From NCBI GenBank assembly GCA_022316685.1, contig JAKJHU010000075.1, positions 682,001 through 746,000 of the forward strand: 64,000 bases of DNA. The letters are read 5' to 3'. This document shows, piece by piece, positions 51,001 through 64,000 of the stretch. This stretch comes from Progne subis subis. Taxonomy: Eukaryota > Chordata > Aves > Passeriformes > Hirundinidae. Each line of letters opens with the position of its first letter. Within the stretch, counting starts at the first letter, position 1. The notes beneath the pieces are model-generated. The model was given only the letters and a program-made list of their open reading frames with translations, was not told the origin of the DNA and made no database searches. A program made the translations under genes and the position numbers.

Positions 51001-54000
51001 CTCCCCAAGGCAGGGTGTTCATGCCATGAGTCCTCATCATGGCAGCAGCTGAAAAAGAATGTGTTTGAACTCTTCTCCTTGATCTGCTACTTGTTGCAGA
51101 TCTGCTGTGTTGGGAAAGTAGTTCCCAATATAGGATACCTCTAAATTAACCTGTACACAACCTACATATCTTCTTTGCCTAACCATAGTTTTATCTCCAT
51201 TGCACGCCAGCACATGGTTCTTCTGTATTCCTTATTTCTTATTAACACCTATTTTTTTTTTCTGGTACCCTCTATGTATTTTGGTGTCATTGTATCTGAA
51301 TTTTACTTCTCTTCCTTCCATAAGTAGCAGATGTTAGCCCTCCCAAGACTGTGTGAGAACGCAGTATCTCCTAATTTACAGAACCAGGTGCATCCATACT
51401 GTGCAAAACCAGCAGCTGTAGAGCTCTTTGACCAGGTCTAAGCCTGACCTCCAGCATGGTCAGAGGCACATACTTCAGGATGCTTCGTGCTTGAATGCAA
51501 TAAGACAATTACCGTGTTCCCTAGGGCATCCAGACAGGATGTCTGCAGGCAATCTGCAATCTGCTGAGCTGATAAGATATGGGCTGGAAGCAGAACATGC
51601 TATGTTAGCTGTTTTTCATGAGATCTTTCTTCCACAGAAAGATAGTTCTTCCTTTACAAAAGATGTTATCATCTCTTCTGTTCCTTTTCTTCAAATCTGC
51701 AGGTTGTTAAGAGGTCCTGTGAGGAGATATAAATCTTCCTCTAAGCGTCATTGCCAAGATCTGTTGTTGTGTGAGGAACTCTTCTGCTCGCTTCACGCTT
51801 GTCTGGTGTGGGGATTAAGTGGAGACGTGTCCACAGGAAATGCTTACACTAAAATTTATGCTCATTAGAGTTGATGACAAAAATCTTATTAGTCATACTG
51901 AAATGCTGAGGGAGAAATTGTGAATTCCACAGGAAATATTCAAGGCTCCTTATCATTCCTACAGGAAAACCTTTCTACCTGGGACAAGATGAATGTGCAG
52001 AGACAACAGATTAGTGGTAGTAACACCCTAAAAAAACTGCCAGACATGTAGACAATAAACAAGAACTATCTGTTGGACTTCACTTTGCCCATTCCTTGTA
52101 GGCTTTAATTTCTTATAGATAAGTAGAGAGCCATACGACATCATCTGCAGTACAAATGCTGCCTCCTCACAAGATCACTCCTCTGTCCAAGGTGGCAATC
52201 CCCTGTTAGAATTCTTTCTTGTGACATTGGCCAACTCTGCTTCTCAGTTTCTGACTCTTCTTCCCATCCCTCATGCTACTCAGCTAAGGATTACTTACTA
52301 GTAACTAATGCCAAAGCTCACAACAGCCAAAAATTTTTTAATAGCTTTGATAGCTTGCATTGCTTCATTGGCTGTAGGTAGAGCTGATACATGATAAGTT
52401 TGGATATTTTCTACAGAAGCCACCTTCTGACAAAAATTGCATTTGCCACTGAACAGAAACTTAGGGCCAAAAGCATTTGCTTTCATTAACAAAATAAAAT
52501 TTTAAAAAATTAAAAAAATAAAAAAGGGGGATGTGTCCTCTTTTTATTTAAAAGCTACACACTAGAACTGAACATTATTGTTTTTAGGCTAAAAACCAAA
52601 ATACTTTGGACAAAGGCCAGAACATTTCAGCTGAGAACTAGCTAATGCTTCATCACTGTGGTTAGCAGATGTGACTGGATCCACACAGGGAGTGAATTTG
52701 TTCCACAAAACTTGACATTTTTTCACAGTCACATTTCAAGCGGAAAAGAAACCCTTTGAAAATATGGTGATAGATTAAAAGGAAATCATCCCTTCTTCAC
52801 AGAGCAAAGCCAGGTATGCACACACAGAATGGAACTGGCAATACAGCTCTCATGGGTTTTCCCTGCACATTCTCCTCCCTGCCGCACACAGTCTGTCAGT
52901 CTCACTGCAGGAGGGAGGGCTCAGACCTCTCAGATAATGGGCATGCAAAAAGCTGTCACTTCAAATCTTTCTTAAAAGTGTGTTAGCCTTTATAAACTGT
53001 CCTCCAACATGATAGAGGAATACGTTTGGTAAAGGTCCAAGAGTCTGCAAAATATAGTCATTCCATGTGCTCAAGACACTTGGTTATTTAAAGGTTTACT
53101 GTGTGTGGCAATTCATAAAGAGATCAGAAATGCTTTCCGCTTAAAATGTCCTTCAAGATAGGAGACAGAGGAGCTTTTAAAAAATTCAGGAGGTGCTCAA
53201 ATTTACAATCATTCAGTATGCCATACATTGCTCTCCTCCTTGCACAGACTAAAATAAAAACTGATGTGTTTGTTTTCACCTCAGTCCCAGATTTTTTTTT
53301 AAGCTGTGCACATGAAATTCATTTGGGTTAATTTGCTATGAAGATGTCAGTTCGGGAGACTTTCCTACAAAATGCCCTGGATTTCTCCTGGCTCCATACC
53401 TTAGAAATTTCCAAACCTCCCCAAGCCCTACCCCTCCCTGTGCAAGGGGAATCTGTCCCCATGGCCCAGAAGCATGTGCTGCGGCGTGCTCACTGTTTGG
53501 CTAGTGGGGGAATAGCACGGCACAGAGTGGCACGGCAAGGCAGAGCGACAGCAGGGAAGTCCAGCTGCAGTCCCACGTGAATGGCACTACTCTAGGAACA
53601 TGTATCTGCTGCTATTTATTTTACCTTACGGCTTGCCAATAAAGTAATTTTTTTTTTTTTTTTTTCCCTTCATCCTGTATTCCTCACCTCTCCACATGGC
53701 AAGCAGTGGTTTTTCTTTTAGCTATAGTTTCACTCAGAAACAGTCTGGAGTTGTGGATGTGACTTGAGCTCTGTCTGTTGCCATGCTGGGAGAGCTCCAT
53801 CGCTGAGGGGGCAAAGCTCAGGCCACAGCTGGGTTGCCATTTGGCATTGCGAGTAGCCAAAATGCACAGGGGAGGTAGAAGTGAAGATACGTGGCTCACC
53901 AGAGGCTGATGTCCTTGACTGGTCCCACACCCAGCAGCTCCCTGGACACAATGTGTAGCTGTTCCAAGTGCTCCAGTGTAAGAGACCATCAATCTGCCTG

Positions 54001-56330
54001 CTTTACGTGTGCCTGTTTAGCAACTAGCAGCACTGCTGGTGCAAACAACTACATAAGGGTAAACATTTGGTAAAAGAGCATAAATTTTAGCCTTTCTATT
54101 AAAAAAAAAAATATTTTTCCCTGGGCAAAGGGATCTACTGGAGCATGTACGGCATTATATTCAATTCCGAAATCTCTCCTCTGCTACAAGTTGTGGCACC
54201 AGTGGGGTATCAGGGGAGCTCCTGAGCTCGTTCTGGGGCGTGTCATCCCTCAGGAACACTGCCAGCTGCCATGTGCTGGGGTGATGAACCGGTGCCATCA
54301 AAGCTGTTTTCAGAGTTTGTGGTTTGACACGTTTCTCTGTTGTCAAGAACCATACACGATGCTGCCCAACAGACCTTTCTTCCTTATCTCTTTCAAAAGC
54401 AGTTCAAAGCCTATACTCACAACTACAGGGTACTCACTCTCAGGTGTCTCAATCCTAGCAGGTTCCCCCCTGGGATAAACTGATACTGCACCACAGAGGT
54501 GGCAGAGGTGAGTACAGAAGAGTTGAGGCAGAGGAGCCAGCCTTGATATTTGGAGAGACTGTAATCCCAATCCCAACAGTTTAGAAAGGCTGTTGAAAGA
54601 TCCAGTTTATCACTTGGCAAAACATCCAGGGTTTGCCGAGCAACAAAATTCACACAGTCCAGACTGATGCTCGCCAAGATTTGACAGACTCAAAGTGCAA
54701 CCATCTTTGAAATGTTAAACCTGCTCATTTCTTTTTATTTCACTCTGGGAAATGGATTAAAAATAAGCCTGATCCCTCTCAAGTACTCCAAGCGCTGCTC
54801 TGTTAGTGGTGCAACTCAATGGCCAGCGAGGGAGCCCCCTCCATCCCACTGTGCTGTAAGGACAGCTGCCTTACAGCTCATCCTGTCAGCTCTACCACCC
54901 ATGTTTTATGGATTTCTTTTGCCACCAGAATTAGCTGCTTCGTTTGCCCTCCTTAGACCTTAAAAACTCATGCATTTTTATATCATTTGAATTCTAAACT
55001 TTCCACTTTAAAACTGCCATCTTTTCTAGCATGTAAAACTAAATTAAAAAAAAAAAAAAGAAAGTTTGCTGATTTTTAAAATTTTTTTAAAATATTGATC
55101 ATTTCTAATGAGCTTAATTGTAAAGCAGCCTTGTGACTCTTATCAAGGATACAGTAAATGCATGGCTGTGATGATGTTGACCCAGCAAAAATGTTTTCAG
55201 TACTTTGAAACCTGTAGTTCTGGCATGTTCTAGGAAAATAGGCAGGGTTTTTTTTACAAACACTCTCTCATACAACATGCTGTAGTAGTAGTCTTAACCT
55301 GGTTTAATTTTTTAACTGAAGTCATAAGCTGGACCTGGAAGAGAAGGTTTTGGAGTGGTTGATTTTTTGTGTTGAAGATCTGATATTTGGGTTGGGGTTT
55401 GGTGGAGGGGAAGGTTTGTGTAGGACTTCAATCTTTTTGGTAATGGGCCAAAGTAGCGCAATGTGCAATAATGGCTCTGGCGTATTTTCAGTGATCATGG
55501 CAGAATTTATTTCACCTCTCAGTATGTAGGAATATATTTCAGTGGGTAAGGAGTGTTCATTATTTTAGGCTTGACTCAGTACAAATATATATATTTTAAA
55601 AGGGAATAAAACTAGATCAGCCCACACAAAACCATGAAGCCAGATGTCTTTTTTTTGCCTCAAATTCAAGTAGATCCTTTATAAACTGATGTGGAGAAAA
55701 AGCTGAAAGGGAAGATTTAATTATATGCCACAATCAAGAAGGCATTTTACATCCCAATTGGCAGAGCTCTTACTGTGTATTTTAAGCAAGATGAAGATGA
55801 CAGAAGAAAGCAGAGGAAAAAAAAAAAAAAACAAAAACCAGTTTCTATACTAGTTCTCTGGTGCAAGGAACAGCTTGATCTTATTTATTGCATAGTTTTT
55901 GCAAGTTCTGATATTTAGAGCCTGTCCTGTAACATCCAGGAACAAACACTAAGGAATCTTAACTATATTAGCATGAATTATAAATTAATTTCCTGGAGTC
56001 ATAGCCATGGCTCCTAGAGGGACATTAACATATAAGCCATTTCTTTTGGCACCTAATGAGTCTCTGGTAGGTTTTTCCTAATTAATCTTCAGAAAAATGA
56101 GTAATGATTATGAGGGAGGGGATATTATTTCAGCATTCTCTTTATAACTTCATGCATCTTTACTAGACACAAGCAGAATATTATAATTTTGTTTCTTAAT
56201 TAATTTGCTTTGAGAACTGCCAGATTTATCTAACATCCTTTTTTAATATATCAAAACTGCAAAGTGTCAGGATTCAGAATCAATGCTTAATTCTAACAAA
56301 AATTACATTTTGTAGGTATAAAGCTTTTGA
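42011..56330. other. Long noncoding stretch
   Basis: About 14 kb without a supportable gene. An A run lies at 43789-43804 and an 18-base T run at 53648-53665. An A/T patch occurs at 52490-52530. A small CpG cluster lies at about 53480-53580. The longest frame (51428-51868, plus, 146 codons) has no motif and no coding-like neighbours. Several moderate-GC stretches (44580-44700, 47320-47540, 54180-54700) could hide exons or old repeats, but I cannot identify them. Confidence 0.45.
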
Positions 56331-56518
56331 CTTCCCTTCCCTTCCCTTCCCTTCCCTTCCCTTCCCTTCCCTTCCCTTCCCTTCCCTTCCCTTCCCTTCC
56401 CTTCCTTCCCTTCCCTTCCCTTCCCTTCCCTTCCCTTCCCTTCCCTTCCCTTCCCTTCCCTTCCCTTCCCTTCCCTTCCCTTCCCTTCCCTTCCCTTCCC
56501 TTCCCTTCCCTTCCCTTC
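56331..56518. repeat. (CCCTT)n / (AAGGG)n pentanucleotide microsatellite
   Basis: About 188 bases of almost perfect CCCTT units, roughly 37 copies, with one 4-base unit (a missing C) near 56403 splitting it into two pure tracts of about 75 and 113 bases. One strand is all purine and the other all pyrimidine. The frames through it (EGKGR repeats on minus, PSLPF repeats on plus) are artefacts of the repeat. Confidence 0.97.
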
Positions 56519-59500
56519 TAAACAGAAGACTGATCTTAATAATCAGTTCTTTATGCTCCAGTACATTTACACTATAAATTGAATATCCTGTTCTTGATTG
56601 GAAAACAGGATGCAGTAACAAGATTTTTAAGTAGAGCTGCCCATAGGCAGTAGGTTTCACAGACTTTGGACAGTAAGTTTCTCACAAATGCATTCTCTCC
56701 TCATTACTTTAAGCTTTTCTGAATGCAGAACAGCAATAAACATAATCATAACTATTAGGTTTGTGTATAAACAGCTTGCAGTATTGGTTACTAAAAAATA
56801 CTGGAGCGTTTGTTGTCCACATCTAGTAACTGGTAATGTAAACACAAAACATTAAACTTGAGATTACTTGCTTTGGTAAGGGCCTAGATTAAAAAGGATA
56901 ATAGTCTTTTTGAGGATAGGAATAATCTCTGAAGAGGGGAACTGCAAGTTTCCCAGCCTGTACTAGTAAATAGAACAGCACATCTATTGAATGTGATTAA
57001 TGAAGTGTAATGATTGCATAGTTACACACCGGAAGAGCAATCAAAATTACCATTGTTAACTTTAGCAGAGTTTCACTCCTTAGTAGCAAGTAAAAGGTAT
57101 TTGTTAACTGCAGGCAGGCATTTGAACTGATTTAAAAGGGCCAAGACAAACTGAACTGTTAGAATCCAAATTTTCAGCCAGGATTCCTAATTCTCTGTAA
57201 CTGCTAAATACCTAAGACTTTACTTTATATGATTTACATGGCAATCATAAATATTACTCTAAACATAGTTGCTAGAATGCAGAGTGACATTTTACTTGTC
57301 TTCCTATCAGAGTTAAAGCAGGTGGACCTTCAGGCACAAGACCTTGGTCTTCCTTGGGCTTCCCACTCACTAGCCCAGCCTCACTGTGCTGTTGGGGGAT
57401 GCCAGACCATGTAGGACCACTGACTGAAGTCCCACTGCTAAATATTGCTCAGAGCTGATGTCCTCCTCACAGATCTACCATCATGGATACAGTCATCTAT
57501 TGCTTTACAGTTTAAGAAACACTTTGATGTGTAAGGAAGACAGGGTGGGATTTTTTGTAAGAGAAACATCTAAAGAAGGAACATTTCTGCCACATCCAAA
57601 ACAAGATTTAGAAAATTAGCCAAAAATAAAGCAATGTAAATGGAAAAATCCTTTCAGCAATACTTGCTAAAATCAGAAGGACTCTTGGACAAGTGACTCC
57701 TAAGGCTATCATCAGTGTCTTGCTCTTCCTGTTGGAATCCACTGGTGGCCAGGCGGTGTCCTCTTTTCACATGAAGTTGTATGGTTTCTTTCACAAACCT
57801 GAAATATTTACTAGTAAAACTGGGTTTTGTCCCAGAGTAATATTATTTTGCTTCTATACATTTTTGTGAATGAGATACTAAATCTGAAGAGTTCTGTAAC
57901 GTTCAACAGGCAAAAAAAGTGACGGCTAGCCCTATGTCTAAAAAACATTACCCAAATAGTTGAGGACTCTGTGGATTGGAAAACATTCTCAGTTTTCCAA
58001 TTAAGAATACTTTTCATGAAACTGTCATATGTTGACAGATTTGCATATCTATGTGCAAAAGAGCTGACAATTTTATCTGTCTGCAGCATAGGTGTCCCCA
58101 GGTAGGTGTTCCTTGTCTAACGTCCAAATAAATGCAATGGAGATGCATGCACCCATGGTCAGTGGTGTATGAATAACCGCTTTTCTTACCCAAAATTCAC
58201 TGACTCGCTCTCTAGAACTCCACTGACTCTGATGGGAGCTGAGACGTGTGTAAGTCATGGCACATCTAAATGCTGGAAGTATAAAACGCACTGGGAGATA
58301 CGGACGAGCTGAAGGCTCAAACAGGAAACCTCAGCTCAAATGTTCTTCAGCTCTGACAGTTTGTAACTCTCCCTCACCAAATATCAGCAAGCAGTTCCCT
58401 TCAGAACTGTAAGGCTTGGAACACTTACTAAGGAGCTACAACACTGTGCTTCAAAGGCCAAATATCCAGTTAGCTGTGAGTCACATCCCAAGTATTGATC
58501 TCATGCCATCTGGAAGCACAAGCTCAAATAACCACCATCACCCGTTGTGTAACTTCAATAAAGTCAAACTGTCAAGGTATTTCAGGTCTCTAAAAATGCT
58601 ACTGGGAAGAATACTTGCTGGCCACAGGTAGGAGGGGTACAGAAAAAAATAAGAATTTGTTATGCCATTGGACAAAATAGAACCAGGGCAGAATAAGCCC
58701 CCTTAAGATAATAGATGATAAAAGTGAAGGAAAAAGGGGTCAAGAACAGTCAATAGCTGGAACAGAGGATTGGGCACATAGCCATTCTGGTGGATTTGGG
58801 CCAGATATAGCCTGAGGCTGTACTTAAGCAGCTCTGAGTTGGAATGTTTAGATGTTAGTTTGAATGGCTATAAAAGTTTAATTAATGTCTGAGGGGCTTG
58901 GGGAGACAGATGAGCAGAGAATTAACATCCAAAAATTGCTTCCCATAATGAAACCCTATCGGTTTCTCATAAAACCTTCAAATACAAAGAGAAATATATT
59001 AAAATATTTGGGTTTTTTCTTTTGTTACTATAGAATTTCTGACAAATTCCTTCATAAGGCTCAGAATTGTTACTACAGCTGTAATTATTTCTTCTCTAAA
59101 CTAAGAGGTTTGTTTGTAAATGTCTTCAGTTTTAAAATACAGTGACCAGAAAGAAGAAACAAATCCATACATTTGTGTCTTTATTGCACAGAAGACCGAA
59201 GGTGCATTTCCCTGACACTACATACCTTAATGTGCCAAACTCAGTAGCAAAAAAATTGAAGAATTTGAAGATATATTTTGTAGCTGTACAAAACATTATC
59301 AATCTTAGTGCCTTGGACAAGTATCGATCAGGCTCTGTGACGATGCAGAGTTGTCCCCCGCAGTGTAGAATTGCTTACTTAACTGTGTATGGCATTTCTG
59401 CCCTCCTGCTGCAGCATTCAGCACTAATTAGTTCCAGATACATTAGATTGTACCCTTAGATCATTAACATGTTTTGGTAAGCTAAACATCTAATTTGCAT

Positions 59501-62500
59501 TGTTATGTACGGTATTATGAATACATTCAGTTCGTGATATAATGTCTGAAAACCTACCCACATATGCAAAAAGTGAGTAAAAAATGTAACCCTTTGCTTG
59601 TGCACATCCTCTTCTTTGGTCCTGAAGCAGATGTCTACTAAACACCCTTGGTTCTGCATGCTGTTGTTTTGGGGTTTTTTTTCCACAGTTCAGTGAATCC
59701 ACACATCCCCCACCTTCAGACTCTGTTAGCACCATCAGTCAGGCTCTCTTTTTCCTTCCAAAGCAGAAAGTTCCCTTCGCCACCCAAAATAACACTGTCC
59801 ACTTACCTTGGCAAAATAATCAGGGCAGAGAATATTCTGTCTTGTACCATAATGAGTTTATGAGACTGACTGAGCTTTTTGTCCTTCATGTTGGCTAGAA
59901 GCAGGAGTGCTGTCCTACTGAAAAGTGGAGATTTACTGTTTTCCCAGAGTATTCACAGGTATTTATTTTTCCTTCATCTGTCCCCCAGGACTCCCTGTAG
60001 GTAGCTGGCTGGCCAGCTTAGTTCCTGTTGAAGTGATTATTTAATGTGGTGAGAATGTGTTTATTCTGTGGTTAATGATAGCAGAAATGTAGAGCCTTGG
60101 ATGGATGCCTCCCTTTTCTTTCCGAAATCTAAACAAATACATGAAAATCAACCTATTTTTCTTCTTTATTTTTCTCAGTTGCTAAAAGCAACTGGAGCCC
60201 AGGGAATTTAATTGGACTCCCATATTTAAAGGCATATTTTTTCAACTTTGTTAAGCCTTTGTTCATTTTCTTTCTGGAATAGAACTGCAGACTCAGCGTA
60301 GATAGGTTCACTTGAAAACCATGTTTGAAAAATCAAACTCGCATATTTTTTCCTCTAAAATGCCTACAAAGAGACACGTTTAAATGACCAGCATTTTTGA
60401 ACAAGCATGCTTAGATATTAGATAAGTTATTTTTAAAACATCTAAATGAGGGATTCTGATTTTCATGAGTGTTAGTCACTTACCGTATCCAGTGGGATTC
60501 ACTGGGTTTGTGTGTTTTTCTGCAGTTCAGAGAATTAGTCCTTTCCACACAAGAGACAAATATTTAGGCTTGAGAATGGGGATGATATTATCAGGAATAT
60601 GGACATGCAATTCTACGGGCATCTGTTTTGAGGCTTGTAATGAAGGAGGAAGCCAAGAGAGCATTACTGGACTGCTGTGGCAATGGGTGTGTTACACTGT
60701 GATAGCGCAGCACCAGCCCCTGATCCCTGTAAAATAAGCTTATGTGCAAACACCTCCACATCAGCATGTATGTAAAGTATCTTGGGCTTGCTGCTAATCT
60801 GGAAAACAAAGTTCATTAAAGCAGCTGGAAATAATACTTCCCCATCTGTGACTGGAGCATTCCTTGAGCTGTGCAAAAGTAAAACAAAGTTTCTGTCATC
60901 TCTGTGTTAGGAACAGGAAGCCCCAGCCCTCTAAACTTCCTGAGGCTTGAGCCACAAACATAGCTCATTTGAAAGAGAATACATGATGAATAAGTTTTAG
61001 GTGCTGCCCATAGAATATTTGAGAGAATCAAAATGGTCAATTTTACTTTTCCCCATCCAATAGTTTTGGGATCTTTTCTATTCCTAATTAGAAATCTGTA
61101 CACAAATGAAGACAGATTTGTGAATGTGATTAGAAAGAACATAGTCTACAAAACAAGAAAACTAAGGAATAAAGAATCATGACTTCTAAAGAACAATGCA
61201 TTAAGGATGTTCATTTCCCAAAAGTGGACTGCCACACTGGTGGCAGTGTGGCATTTTAGGAATCCCTTTCCCAGTGCAGAGCAGTGGAATGGGAGTGTCG
61301 GGCAATGGGAGCGTTGAAATGATCTGCTTGGTGCCAGCCCCAGCCTCCTCAGCAAATAAATATCTTTGGTCACCAAAGTTTTTTGATGCTGCTTGTTTTG
61401 ATGATCTCTTCATCATTTACCTACTCCTTACCTTTGCAGGGATGATTTTCAGGAAGATGCAGTGTCTGCAAGAATATCCTAAGATCCTTCAGCTATTTCT
61501 TCTGTGGCATGAGTTATCAGTTTTTGCTTTAGCTGTGGCTGGAGGCAGCTATAAACCACTGCCTCTATCTCTGCCCAAGACAGGGCTACGTTGCCCATTA
61601 TAAATTCTGCCAACAAAGTTAGAGAACATACTGGGGAAACAACCCTTTGAACATGTTTCTGAGGCAGAAAAGTAACATCTGCTCATTTCTAGTGTCTTCT
61701 GGTACCCTTGCAATGAACCAATTCATTATTAATGACATTATATTTATAGCCAGTTCAATGGAAATCAATTCATTAGGCTGAGAAGTTCTTATGCATGGCC
61801 AGCCCCTGAAGCCTTATCCTACTCATTATTAAAAGTCAGGTTTTGTCACTAATTACACTAGGAGCACGCCCTGAAGAGAATTATATATAAACCCTGGCCA
61901 TTACAGACTATAGATTAAACCCGGACTAAAAGAAAAATGAAAAACCTACAGAACTACTGAAGTTCTATTCAAATTCAAGTTTCATCTGTACCAACTCCAG
62001 GGAACTTTTTGTCTGTCTCCTGTACACCAGTAGTTGCAGGAGTGGTAATAATGCCTTTTAGTCTGAAGAACCCCAAAAAAGCTTTACAATCAGAAATCAC
62101 TTGAACACGTCCTGACGTGCAGCCTCCTTTGTGTTGAGAGGGAGCAGCTGCTCAGCTGTGCACTTCAACAGCAGCACACAGCAATTTCAAAGTAAACAAC
62201 ATAAATTCTGACTGACTGAAACCACAAGGACAAATTTAGGCCAAAATTATGTGATTGCCCAGAATTCTATTCCCCATCAAAACTCTCACAAAGACTTGCC
62301 AACAGAGAACTGATCACTACTTTTCATTTTTTTTCCTATGCTCTCCTCCAAAGTAGAAGTGGGCTGCAACTGCAGTGGGCTGCAACATAGATCCTCTCCC
62401 TGCTTCATGTTTTGCAGTTAAAGGAAGATGTGTAAATTTCGTCAAGTAAAAACAGTAAAGACTTCACATGTCCAGGGTGACCACTACTGAAAGTTGTTAA

Positions 62501-63566
62501 CAGAGCTCAACAATGAACTCAAACATCAGTATCCTATACATTTATTCCATGCTTATATTTTTGTGCTTTCTTCCAATTGAAGCACATTTCCCAGTAAGCC
62601 TGTCTCTCCTCAGGCAGAGGAGATATTAGGGGGTTGAGACTTGTTATTGTACATTTTACAGCAAGATTGCAGACCAACATTACCCTCTCTGCTTTCCTTA
62701 GATGAAACTATTCTAGGTATCCTCAAGGATGGCAAAGAGCTTTGTGATTCGAAGAATCATATGCACTTGATTAAAACACAACAGAGAAGTATCTGTTGTA
62801 AAGATGCATTGAGTTGAAGTGATTATTTTCTGCGTACAGTTTTTTAAGACACAATCTACATTAGTTTTAGAACTCCAGTTCAAGTATAACCTTTGCTCAT
62901 ATGCCATTATTCACTCTCTCAGTGATTTACTCTTTATGAACGTCCCAGAGGCACTGATAGCACAACTGCTTAAGAATCTCCCTGTGCTGTGCAAACAGGA
63001 ATGTGGTGCACTTTGAGGATAAAGGATTGAACTGTCATGATCAAAATTACAGGAATTTTGTGTGGTTCTCATAAGCTCCATCAGGCTATGAAGAATAGGT
63101 GTAACAGATTGCCATGTTTTTCAGCAACAGCATGAAAGTTCATTGAAATTGAATGTATTTGAGGGTGTCCATACAGGAAAAGAAACTTATTCCATCCTCA
63201 TTACATCTGGAAGAATAAATCTTAATTATGTTGTTGGCAAGAAGTTACAGAGTAATGTATAGCTGAGAAAGACTTTCCAATTTTTGAAAAAATATTTTCT
63301 TCTTTTAGCATAGCAATGCTTTTTTAAAATATAAATATCAATAATAATTATGGCACAGTTACCAGTACATACCTTTTAAACTGTCAAGTATTTAGCTGTG
63401 TTGCTTACTTTAGCCTATGTTAACATTCAGTATTCATGAAAATAAAAAGGGTTTATGTCTTTCAGATATTTTTATTGCTGTACAGCAGTCCCAGAATGCT
63501 TTTAATTCAGCTACCTTAACACTAAAATGATACCTACTCCTTAGCGATTGGCACAAACACATGTGG
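56519..63566. other. AT-rich noncoding stretch
   Basis: No gene or repeat family is recognised. The frame at 59142-59459 (plus, 105 codons) is the least random-looking but has no motif I know, and the surrounding DNA is AT-rich. Confidence 0.45.
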
Positions 63567-64000
63567 AAGTCTAGAATCATGGAAACAGAGAAGAGCTTGG
63601 ATTGGAAAGGATGTTTAAAGATCATTTAGTCCACTCTCCATGGGTACAGGTGTTTTTTTACTAGCTTGCTCTCAGCTGCATTCTCCCTGGCCTGGAGCCC
63701 ACAGTTTTTCTGGGTACAGTTTTTCTAAACCTACTCTCTTTCCATTTAAAACCTTTGCCCCCTTGTCCTGACAATACAGGCCCTGGTAAAAAGTCTCTAT
63801 ATTCTTATATCACGTCTTTAGACACTAGTATACTGCAAAAAATCTCTCCAAATCTTCTCAAAGCAACCCCAACTCTCTCAGCATTTCCATGCAGAGGATC
63901 ATCTTTACAGTCCTCCTCTGGATCTGCTCCAACAGATTGATGTCTTTCCTTGGCTGGGGACTCCAGAGTGGGACACAGCACTCCAGGTGGGGTCTCACAG
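63567..64000 (-). mobile_element. CR1 LINE, 3' part, running off the window
   Basis: The plus strand starts tctagaatcatggaaacaga and runs through ttaaagatcatttagtccac, cccccttgtcctgacaatac, aggccctggtaaaaagtctc, ccccaactctctcagcattt and gatctgctccaacagattga to ccaggtggggtctcacag. Each is the reverse complement of a consecutive CR1 ORF2 C-terminal or 3' module. Internal deletions shorten the 3' part. It continues past the right edge. Confidence 0.9.

Noticed and set aside
51428..51868. 146-codon plus-strand frame
   Set aside because: No recognisable domain, no splice or promoter context, and a length compatible with chance in 64 kb.
54343..54677. Minus-strand frames with donor-like gtgagt sites
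   Set aside because: The peptide looks partly protein-like, but there is no CpG promoter, no recognised family, and the phase does not clearly fit FRMPD4.
56280..56660. 126-codon minus-strand frame rich in EGKGR repeats
   Set aside because: It is the translation of the (AAGGG)n microsatellite with flanking DNA, not a gene.

Overview
This window is a vertebrate nuclear genome, almost certainly a bird and probably a songbird. It is AT-rich and gene-poor. It carries several CR1 LINE fragments with the 3'-end structure typical of bird CR1. It also holds a well-preserved ERVL-type solo LTR (positions 27032-27692, 5-bp target duplication) of a kind abundant in passerines. There are no bacterial-style genes. 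Nearly all open frames longer than 60 codons are chance or low-complexity frames.

The one firm gene signal lies inside a CpG island at about 2980-4510. On the minus strand, positions 3739 down to 3699 encode MDVFSFVKIGKLS followed by a good splice donor. I recognise this from memory as the first coding exon of FRMPD4 (Preso), a WW-PDZ-FERM scaffold of the postsynaptic density. Positions 1-3698 are then the start of its first intron, and everything to the right of the island is 5' flank. The rest of FRMPD4 lies off the left edge.

A second candidate first exon sits about 37 kb upstream on the same strand (40572 down to 40529). It encodes MDVYDNPLGIFTVI and ends at a gtgagt donor in the same reading phase as the canonical exon. 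A small CpG-rich patch (about 40575-40830) lies directly upstream of it. I infer an alternative FRMPD4 promoter and N-terminus. This is the most interesting observation in the window.

The rest, region by region: 4.5-13.5 kb is AT-rich 5' flank with a possible divergent noncoding transcript leaving the island. 13.5-14.0 kb is a CR1 3' end. 18.65-19.5 kb is a decayed CR1 endonuclease segment. 20.8-22.0 kb holds two LTR-like blocks in opposite orientation. 24.5-25.7 kb holds two CR1 pieces in opposite orientation. 27.0-27.7 kb is the ERVL solo LTR. 30.5 kb is a 22-bp minisatellite. 33.0-33.4 kb is an unexplained GC-rich patch. 40.5-40.8 kb is the candidate alternative promoter and exon. 56.3 kb is a ~188-bp CCCTT repeat. 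63.6-64.0 kb is another CR1 running off the end. The long stretches between are single-copy-looking noncoding DNA in which I could support nothing further without alignment.
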